A stretch of 64,000 bases of DNA, taken from Siphonodentalium dalli. Lineage: Eukaryota; Mollusca; Scaphopoda; Gadilida; Siphonodentaliidae. Numbering within the stretch: the stretch's first letter is position 1; every line of letters starts with the position of its first letter. Under the pieces are notes generated by a model that ran no database searches, had not been told where the DNA came from, and saw only the letters and a list, made by a program, of their open reading frames with translations. Below, in pieces: positions 55,940 through 64,000 of this stretch. Both the position numbers and the translations under genes were made by a program. The stretch covers positions 53,731,899 to 53,795,898 of the forward strand of contig CP136067.1 in assembly GCA_032622095.1 (NCBI GenBank). The letters run 5' to 3'.

Positions 55940-57690
55940 TGTAGTCGGATTCCTTATGTCATTTTGCATTTTTGGTTTGTTAAAAGCGACATGAAAACGG
56001 ATTCTGTATGCCTAGTAGGTGTGTTTTCAGAATTGACTTGTTTCCATTCTTGAGTTTTGGCGGGTCGGCTAAATCGGGGTCAACATAATTTAGAGAGCGT
56101 TTCATATTTGTAGAAAACGATAGATGGTGCCATCTGGCGTATGGTGATCGGTGCGATTTGAAAGTTCTCAAAACTACTAGCTATGACACTTACGTGTATT
56201 GATATTCCTAAATAATACTAAGTGTGAAACACAGACATAGTTTTTAAAAGATTGGATGTGATCAGATGAATCTTGCTGGCTACAGTTGCGATCAAAATAT
56301 AACACTGAACCCTATGGAAAATTTCGTGTTATGCTCAAACGTTGATTGGAATATCACTTATTGGCGATCCTGTGCAACTATATCGTGTTTGATCCACTGT
56401 AACTATCCGTGATTTAATAGTTGCAATATATGATACAGTTATGCCTTAATATATACAGTAATTGGCAAAAGTAAGTGTCGTATGGTTTTGTAATTAAGAT
56501 AATATGCAGTTTGTTGAGTCAAACGAAAATATTCCCAACAAGACTGAAGTTTCACGATGTGATTACATATTAAATTATTGTTTTATTTGATACTTGTTGT
56601 CCACTGACTAGTTTTTGAAGCCACATCGTTGGTCATAACGGGATGTAGTGTCACAAATACACAGGTATAGATGTTAGCTGTTCATAGTCATTAACTCCAT
56701 CGTTGTCATCTGAGTCTATCACACATACACTGGGAGATTCTGTGTTTTTGCAGGATTTGTGCTACTGACAAATGGACATTTCAGTGCAGCTGAGATCTTT
56801 ACTATAGCAGTATAGGCATTGCTTTCACACTTCCCACGCCAGTTACATTTGGCGAACTTCAGAACAGCGACTGAAACCCAACATTTACCATCAATATCAA
56901 TATTCTAACCACAATTAACCTTCACACTTCATGTATTGTCATGACAACTCTAGCCATGTTGATTACAGTTGATTTTGGGAATACTGAGACAAAGTAATTA
57001 ACTTACATACACTCCAAGAAACAGCTTCCCAATGACAAGATGGTATCTAAAATGCCAACCGAAATTTGAAAACTCGTCGACATCCTTTATTTTCATACAG
57101 TGGGTATTATTGTAAAGTGAATTCGACCCATATCTACATGTGGGTATAGTGAAAATTGATACGAATTATTCGTTTGAGTTGGGCAATTGATACTCACGCC
57201 AAGATAGCGGCCAAACTGGTGGCCAGAAATAGAAAAGTCGTCAATATTTTAACATTATAAGTCCTACTGTGAGGACGAACACCCACAATGAATAATCGCG
57301 ATTGGCATTTCGAAATCCATTCTCCGGTAAGCGCCGATTATGTCCGTAACCGTAGGTGAGCCGAAATGTTATACATTGTATTATGACTTGCAATATTCAG
57401 AACAGCTACCTGAGCTGATTCCGATTTGACAACTTCAGAATGATCTGGATCAGCTTCCAACCCCTCGTCGGATTAATCTATCTCGCTCATACCGATAAAG
57501 TCTTCCACACTTCCTGTGAGAAGGGTCCCACTAATCAGAATGATTCAAACTATACATATGCCGCTAAATATGGGATTTGAGCGTCATCTTGCGAGATCAA
57601 CTAGAAATACATACGGTTTATGTGGATACTAGCTTTCAGAAAGTCCTCTTTCCAGCTTTGATGACCTGATGCATGGGGATAACAATATGT
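55940..57690. other. No recognised feature
   Basis: No long frame, inverted repeat or tandem repeat could be supported over this 1.75 kb. Confidence 0.4.
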
Positions 57691-57719
57691 ACATCTGCAT
57701 GATTATCTTACCAGTCAGC

Positions 57720-58430
57720 TAGTCGTCAATTCTCTAACCCAGCGAGCGCATTGATGTACCTGGACAACTTATGTAGGGGTTCGAGGGTTGATAGCTTTCT
57801 CTTTGATGGATGTCTATCTGTTAAGGTCGTAAAAGACCATAATGTACCCACACTTCTTGGCCATAATCTTTGTGACGTCCAGCAGTCGTCTTGTCGAAGA
57901 GCCCTCAGCGGTGTTAGTTTGTGGGCATGCGCCATGATAGTGGACATCAACTTGGGTCAAGAACTGCACCGACCCTAACTCAGAGCTATGTTTCAGCTAC
58001 AGGCGGGTTCTCGCGCGTGACGTTGCTTTCTTTGTGTGCTAAAATTGTATTTTAACACCCGTTGGGATGGCGTTCTGAATCAAATGGATCAGATGTGTAC
58101 CTTTGGATAATACTGCGTAAGTCTCCACATAACTGGTGTGTAGTCTCAGAAACGCTGAATGCCATCGGCACAAGGATGACATGTTCAACTCGAAGAACAG
58201 CTAGAGGAATGTTGCGTTGAAGAGATCTTACAATCAGTTCAAACACGTTTAGTACACCGCGTGGTTTCTTGACAGCACCACCATTCCGACCATGTGCCTG
58301 AGACAGAACAAAAATCTTCTAAAGCTATCCTGGGGATCCATAACGGCAAATCTCACGTTCGACATTTGAAGGATTTCCCCTAAAGTTCACATCCATTGTC
58401 GCTGAGACTATAGGTGTTTCCTGAAACAAA
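57720..58430 (-). other. Possible decayed coding region of unknown identity
   Basis: Composition is less A+T-rich than the flanks. On the minus strand, the 58246-58052 frame reads FELIVRSLQRNIPLAVLRVE and continues upstream as MDVNFRGNPSNVEREICRYG (near 58400) with two stops in between. A second frame lies at 57950-57726. I do not recognise the protein. It could be a decayed host gene, an exon pair or a transposon remnant. The stops make an intact single exon unlikely. Confidence 0.3.
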
Positions 58431-58571
58431 CGCAGTGATATAAATGCACACTATTTCCTGCCATTTTCTTTAATCATACCGCCCACGTACTGACATTAAC
58501 CTCGCGCGAGGATGATAACAACGCATGCCAGTACCTTCATTCTTTGAATGACATATCACCAAAGTATTTAA

Positions 58572-59039
58572 AGGTACTCAACCCGATAAAACTCCTCTCA
58601 ATTACTATTTCAATGGCTTCGGGTGTCAAAAATATTTGATTCGAGTCGAGGAAGTCACCCATCAAAGCTCAGATTTGTTAGATATCGATTTTAGAAGTCT
58701 ATTATTTTTCATTATCGGGAATACTATCTGGCCCAGAACTCAGTCAAAATTGCGTTAAAATTACCACTTGATTTTAGAGTTATCCATCCTTGTCTGTTTG
58801 AATAGATTTGGAGAACACATCCAGAGCAGATTACGGCAGTTAGTAGTACTGAACTCGAGTTTATAACAAATTTCAAAAATCAATATCTAATAACTCTGAG
58901 CTTTGTTTGATGGGTTCCTCGACTCGAATCAAATATTTTTTACCCCCAAAGCCAAAGAAATAGTAATATAGGACCCTCCGATCGGATTGTTGTTGTTGGA
59001 ATCTGTTGAGATGGGGACCCTCTTTACGGGTTGAGTACC
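58572..59039. mobile_element. Kolobok-like MITE, family K, standalone copy
   Basis: TTAA at about 58568-58571 and 59040-59043 flank AGGTACTCAACCCG and CGGGTTGAGTACCT. Subterminal arms are long: CAATGGCTTCGGGTGTC, AAAATATTTGATTCGAGTCG and CCATCAAAGCTCAG on the left, with their complements on the right, and an unpaired middle with ACTTGATTTTAGAGTTATCC. No transposase frame. This copy defines the family ends best. Confidence 0.8.
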
Positions 59040-59049
59040 TTTAAGACAA

Positions 59050-59595
59050 TCATCTTTTAGACTATACACCAGTTATGGAGAAGGCCAGCCCAAGAAGGGC
59101 GAGATATTAAGTAAGAAAATGAATGGGGCGAAGTTGAGTCCTGGTATGCAAGGACCGACCAATATATCCTGGACTATTAAGGGCTTACTCTCACCAACAT
59201 TGTGGAAATAGTACCTATATGGGTTTCAGAACGAGGTGAAGGGCTTTCAACTATACTGGCATGTGTGGTACCGGCGGTACTTTGAGAAGCCCGATTCCAC
59301 CTAGATCATCATGTGATCGACCATACATGGGGTGTGATGACCTGGTTGAATTAAGAGCGGTTTGATGGATCACTTCTGTCTTCGAGCTAGATTATACTTA
59401 TGCTATTTAATGGCATGTTTCTAACGCGGAGGAGTAGATATTCTTGAGACCCCACTACTCTTCAATTCACACCAAGTTCTCAGCTGTCATGTTCGGATAT
59501 TAGAACCCATAGCCATAATATATGGTTTATTTTGTATATACTAGTATAATATAGTTATTTTCAATAACTTTATATACCAGTAGTGTGGATAACAA
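59050..59595. other. No recognised feature
   Basis: Apart from a TA microsatellite at 59600-59626, nothing could be named. Confidence 0.4.
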
Positions 59596-59627
<32 letters not shown>

Positions 59628-59629
<2 letters not shown>

Positions 59630-59712
59630 AGAATTTCGAAGGTAGTGGGTTCGAACCCATGTTCAGACTGATACGCTTCCTAACTCTCGGTGAAAGGGCT
59701 TCCTTTTTAAGG
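59628..59712 (-). mobile_element. tRNA-derived SINE head, minus strand (unit 1)
   Basis: Read on the minus strand it has ACCGAGAGTTAGG (59681-59693, A-box-like) and GGGTTCGAACCCA (about 59646-59658, B box). It stops where the plus-strand SINE begins, so the two stand head to head. An identical copy lies 423 bp downstream. Confidence 0.5.
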
Positions 59713-59968
59713 ATGTCCCCGTAGCCGAGGTGGTTAGGTCGTGGATACGATCATCACAGTCTGGGCTAGACGAGGTTGGCGCGGGTTCGAACCCCGGCAT
59801 GGATGAAAATCGGGACCGGTTTTCAAGCTTGATATGGTTTGGGGAACATCTCGATGTACCATTCCGATCGACACATGGCTATTTCGATAAGAAATGAGAA
59901 TTTGTTCACGCAAATATGAAGCAATGAACACTCATACTGAGTCCGTGCCTCCATAACTCTGACATATA
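59713..59968 (+). mobile_element. tRNA-derived SINE (unit 1)
   Basis: TAGCCGAGGTGG at 59722 (A box) and GGTTCGAACC at 59784 (B box) are 62 bp apart and lie in a tRNA-like region of about 90 bp, GTCCCCGTAGCCGAGG through ACCCCGGCATGG. The length suits a class II tRNA with a long variable arm. The body (ATCGGGACCGG through CCATAACTCTGACA) ends in a TA repeat. It is too irregular in its stems to be a working tRNA gene. Confidence 0.65.
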
Positions 59969-60050
59969 TATATACGCCAGTACCAGTAATCGTATGGTCA
60001 CAGATGCAATTTCGGAGGAAGTGCATTGACATGTTTCCAGAATGGCAGAT

Positions 60051-60383
60051 CAAGAATTTCGAAGGTAGTGGGTTCGAACCCATGTTCAGACTGATACGCT
60101 TCCTAACTCTCGGTGAAAGGGCTTCCTTTTTAAGGATGTCCCCGTAGCCGAGGTGGTTAGGTCGTGGATACGATCATCACAGTCTGGGCTAGACGAGGTT
60201 GGCGCGGGTTCGAACCCCGGCATGGATGAAAATCGGGACCGGTTTTCAAGCTTGATATGGTTTGGGGAACATCTCGATGTACCATTCCGATCGACACATG
60301 GCTATTTCGATAAGAAATGAGAATTTGTTCACGCAAATATGAAGCAATGAACACTCATACTGAGTCCGTGCCTCCATAACTCT

Positions 60384-60391
<8 letters not shown>
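60051..60391 (+). repeat. Identical duplicate of the SINE pair (unit 2)
   Basis: Matches 59628-59968 base for base as far as I compared, at a 423-bp offset. About 80 bp of unique sequence (CCAGTACCAGTAATCG through ATGGCAGAT) separates the units. TA runs lie at the outer edges. Confidence 0.9.

Positions 60392-60430
<39 letters not shown>
60387..60430. repeat. TA microsatellite
   Basis: About 20 TA dinucleotides between the SINE duplicate and the second foldback element. Confidence 0.95.
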
Positions 60431-60431
<1 letters not shown>

Positions 60432-61993
60432 AGTCCGAGCGAGATGGGGTTTGCACTATCGTGTAGAATGGATCCGAATGTACCAAATTTCTAATCCCCA
60501 AGTCGATAGCTCGAGAGGACACGGCACTGTTAACCCCTGACTTGCGGCCGTTTCCGCCAGGTACGGGATATCCAAAAAGGCGATGACCGCACCTCCCCTG
60601 ACTGCCTGAACACGGAAATGTACATTATATCATGAAGTGAATACCCATATGCATCCATGGGCGATCGGACAAGTCGCTAGCTGCAGCCGACGTGAATAAA
60701 TTAACCCATACGCTGCTGCCGAATTCGCAAAAACGCCGAAATTAACACCCGCCGACACATCTATAGGCCGGAGTTATACAGTGTGTGTGTAATTTATTTT
60801 AGATGAAAAACATGACTGTTGGAAGGAAACTTGAAACTAATTATTTGCCTATATGTATCTATATCTAACAGAATGTTTGTTGGTTATTAAAATTGAAGCT
60901 GATTACAACACCGAAGTGTCAGTGATATGTCCAAACGCAAACAGAGGCAAATGAATAATGACAAAATCGACAAATTATAATGCACGAGAAGCATGGTGTT
61001 TCACAAACATAGAAACACTTATGTTGAGATATGTTCAAAGTTAGCACATGGAAGCAGGCTTTATTATGATAAGAACGCATATTTTCTCGCGTGATATCCC
61101 ACAGACCCCTGGCACAAGTGTCATATTACATATTGCAGTTGATGTTAACAGTGCCGTATCCGTTATCGACTTGGGGGTTGGAACTTTGGTATATTCGGGT
61201 CCATTCTACACGATAGTGCAAACACCATCTCGCTCGGACCCCAGGGGGCGGTCCGGTCGGCGGGTGCTAATTTCGGCGTTTTTGCGTACATTTATAGCGA
61301 ATTCGGCAGCAGCGTATGGGTTAATTTATTCACTTCCGCTGCAGCTAGTGACTTGTCCGATCGCGCATGGATGAATAGCCGTATTTCCTTCATGATATAA
61401 TGTCCATTTTCGTGGTCAGGCAGTCAGGGGTGGTGCGGTCGGCGCCTTTTTTGATTTCCCGTACCTGGCGGAAACGACCGCAAGTCAGGGGTTAACAGTG
61501 CCGTGTCCGCTCGAGCTATCGACCTGGGGATTGTAACATTGGTACATTCTGGTCCATTCTACACGATAGTGCAAACCCCATCTCGCTCGGACCCCAGGGG
61601 GCGGTCCGGTCGGCGGGTGTTAATTTCGGCGTTTTTGCGTACATTTATAACGAATTCGGAAGCAGCGTATGGGTTAATTTATTCACTTCCGCTGCAGCTA
61701 GCGACTTGTCCGATCGCGCATGGATGAATATCCGTATTTCTTTCATGATATAATGTCCATTTCCGTGGTCAGGCAGTCAGGGGAGGTGCGGTCGGTGCCT
61801 TTTTGGATTTCCCGTACCTGGCGGAACGGCCGCAAGTGAGGGGTTAACAGTGCCGTATCCGCTCGAGCTATCGACTTGGGGATTGGAACTTTGGTACATT
61901 CGGGTCCATTCTACACGATAGTGCAAACCCCATCTCGCTCGGACCCCTGAGGGCGGTCCGGTCGGGTGCGGTCGGGTGCGGTCGGGTTTTAGT
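60432..61993. mobile_element. Second foldback element, arms of dimeric monomers
   Basis: The left arm (60432-60756) is about one unit in inverted orientation. The right arm (61144-61993) has about 2.4 units of about 350 bp starting GTTAACAGTGCCGT at 61144, 61491 and 61843. Each unit holds two diverged monomers marked by TTAA (61321 and 61492, for example, 171-177 bp apart). Shared blocks include TCGACTTGG, ACGATAGTGCAAAC, GGCGTTTTTGCGTAC and CCCGTACCTGGCGG. A spacer of about 390 bp without repeats separates the arms. The right end adds three GGTGCGGTCG copies. The left end is cut by the TA run. Confidence 0.8.
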
Positions 61994-62085
61994 AGGACCC
62001 GTTCTTTCTGTTTGTGGCGGTTTTTGACGGGTGGAAATATTTTCACATGATACCCACCGCCAAGGCCAACCGTACCTTTAAACAA
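61994..62085 (+). repeat. Direct repeat D, copy 1
   Basis: TTCTGTTTGTGGCGG, TTTTTGACGG, ACCCACCGCCAAGGCC and CGTACCTTTAA recur in order at 63205-63290. It abuts the foldback element. Confidence 0.65.
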
Positions 62086-63000
62086 ATCAAATGGTATTAT
62101 TTTATAGTACTTTTAAACTGAACCCAAAACATAGAAATCAGGTTCGATATATTGGGGTGGGGTTATAACCCTACTGCGTCACCACATGTGTTACTTAAAA
62201 TAATTACATCGGACCCACAGAGCGCACTAATAGGACGTTATATTGTCCAGATGTCGACAATAAAGACAACTGGTCAAGAGAAGAAGTTTTTAACGAGTTT
62301 TGAATTTTTGTCCGCCAAGGAAAAATGATCGTCCGTCTCTCATAAAGAGCGTGAGTGCTCGTCACTCAGAATCGGTAGAAAATAAAGAGGGTTCTCAATT
62401 ATGTTATTTTGTACTCATCTTCAACGTAAAACTGGTGGATGTTTTTGTGTAACTGGTGGATGTTTTTGTGTATTTTCCGATACATGTGTCATAAATGATG
62501 TGATTACAGGTAATTTTCATTGTTTTTTGCCTGGTAAGCTGAAATGTTTAATTGATTTGGTATCAAATCGGACCGTGGGTCTATAAAGTTTACTTCTTTT
62601 GCCAGCCATCAATATATAGTTTAAAGAGTGTCCATACAAATAGGGACCACATATATCGAGGACACCAAGATCTAAGCAGTTGCGACACCGACATGTTCGC
62701 TATATGCGATATATAATCATTCGCCTCATTTAGAACTTACGTTCCTTTAAAGGCACGTGCGGCGTTCGTTGCAGAAATATTCATATATGTTCAAATCGCC
62801 ATCAACAGAAGGAATATTAAAAAATATGTAGTTTTGTTCATAATGCCAAACATAATCAGCGCGTAACTAGTATATTGTCGTCATGACGTACGACGGTGTA
62901 CGTAAACAAGAGCCTGCATGTGTTACAGACGTTTTGCTTCTGTTTACATAACACAGCGCAATTATATTGGTTAATTACACACAAATGATATAAACGCTCT
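62086..63000. other. No gene recognised
   Basis: A 20-bp tandem pair, AACTGGTGGATGTTTTTGTG, lies near 62431-62475. An AAATAAAGAGGGTTCTC phrase near 62380 recalls the unit motif of the 53-54 kb array. Nothing else was seen. Confidence 0.4.
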
Positions 63001-63460
63001 TTATTATTTCCATATCAGGAAAACATTAACAAATAACGCTCTTTATGTTTACCATATCCGGATCTAAACAAAAGCCAGATTCCGTAACGTTTTGTAACGT
63101 TTTTTGCTTTTGTTTACATAATAAAGGAAACACATTTCACAATAACATACTGTTTATGACATATTTCTGATTGATATAAGAAAAAAGTCTGTCTATATTT
63201 TACTATTATTTCTGTTTATAGCGTTTTTTGACGGAGGTGAACATTTTAACAGCATACCACCGCCAACGCCGCCCGTATCTTTAACATAGAATCCTATAGC
63301 GCGGAACAATAAAGAACGTGTTATGTTAGTCCATTCCTTACAAAAGAGCGTTCTGTGTTAGTTCGGTCCTGATATGGTTACAATAAAGAGCGTTCTATGT
63401 TAGTCCAGTGGACTCCAGTCCTGATATGGTAACAATATACAGAGCGTTTGTTTCACTTAA
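63000..63460. repeat. Degenerate AAAGAGCGTTCT repeats
   Basis: AACGCTCTTTAT occurs near 62993 and 63035. ATAAAGAACGTG, AAGAGCGTTCTGTGTTAGT and AATAAAGAGCGTTCTATG occur near 63308-63390 with CCTGATATGGT spacers. It is related to the later units of the 53-54 kb array. Direct repeat D copy 2 (63205-63290) lies within. Confidence 0.5.
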
Positions 63461-64000
63461 TTATGTGTGGAAAAATACGCGTTTATATATAGTTAATATT
63501 GATGATGGGTGTTTTTAATGAGTGTTATGTCTACCGATACATCGATTTTGGCTGACTTTGTTTTCCGATCAGTGTCAATTAGTCACAGGCTGATTAAAAC
63601 GTTTTGTCGCAGCATTAATTGACGTGAAACACATATATATTACTTGTATAAAATAACAAATGTCTTGGGCCACAAGTTTTTGTGCAACTTATGGAGTCCC
63701 TGTCCCGATACAATAGTATGGAATACACATGTTAACAAAACATCATGATGCGAAATAGACGTATTTATATGGTGATATATATGTTTTTAATGTGTACCGT
63801 TGTGCCTTGGTGCTACACTAAAGTAGATTTGTGCTCAAAGAATGGAATATAATCACAATTTAGGTAGCAAGACACGATTTCCAGCAATTTTTGCTATCTT
63901 GGGACGGGGTACTGTATTTCAAATCTATGCTGAGCCCTTATCTTTGGCATATGTCCCATCAAGGTACATTTTCTTCGTAAAATTAGTCACTGAGTTGTGC
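63461..64000. other. No recognised feature
   Basis: A+T-rich sequence up to the window edge. Confidence 0.4.

Noticed and set aside
59715-59805. Functional tRNA gene
   Set aside because: A and B boxes are present, but the acceptor and D stems do not pair well. The segment continues into a SINE body and is duplicated with it.

Overview
The window is animal nuclear DNA, most likely from a marine lophotrochozoan such as a mollusc. That assignment is inference from repeat content: many elements that begin with TCCGTCCGTC tracts and carry tandem 150-175 bp monomers (a style I associate with mollusc genomes), several non-LTR retrotransposons ending in short simple repeats, and an A+T-rich background. 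I recognise no host protein-coding gene in the 64 kb. Nearly everything that can be named is a mobile element, a piece of one, or a tandem repeat, so this is probably intergenic or intronic sequence.

Layout. 1-460 is a 34-bp minisatellite cut by the window edge. 0.8-9.9 kb holds LINE relics, hairpin MITEs, a 323-bp element with long inverted repeats and an 11-bp target duplication (6921-7243), and a palindromic family (7262-7737) that recurs at 12.3-13.0 kb and 22.2-25.9 kb. 12-18 kb carries a MITE nested at a TTAA site, a possible promoter with paired palindromes (16.0-16.15 kb) and a 174-bp tandem array (16.4-17.1 kb). 18475-18681 is an almost perfect 207-bp palindrome between TTAA sites. 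22.2-25.9 kb is a four-level stack of insertions. 27-28 kb is another TCCGTC-type array, split by a MITE. 28.2-28.9 kb has an open LINE ORF1-like gene with no ORF2 behind it. 29.2-31.7 kb is a threefold tandem repeat of about 0.9 kb. 34168-37323 is one uninterrupted 1051-codon LINE ORF (endonuclease plus reverse transcriptase) with a 3' hairpin and an ATCCT tail.

The most unusual structures are two foldback elements, at 41029-44183 and about 60432-61993. Their arms are tandem arrays with higher-order structure: three diverged monomers of 161-183 bp form a unit of about 527 bp in the first, and two monomers of about 171-177 bp form a unit of about 350 bp in the second. The two families share landmarks at conserved spacing (GGGTTAA, then a CAGGGG-CGGTCCGG-like block 100-108 bp later), so they appear to derive from one ancestral monomer. 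The first has an apparent 8-bp target duplication.

A second theme is TTAA-flanked palindromic elements. Five have CCCTTTC-like termini (piggyBac-like) and several more have AGGTAC-like termini (Kolobok-like). A double-hairpin core recurs inside elements whose outer ends differ. Other LINE pieces lie at 0.8, 9.6, 20.7, 38.8, 45.9-48.7 and 51.1-52.5 kb. No retrovirus-like or capsid-bearing element was recognised.
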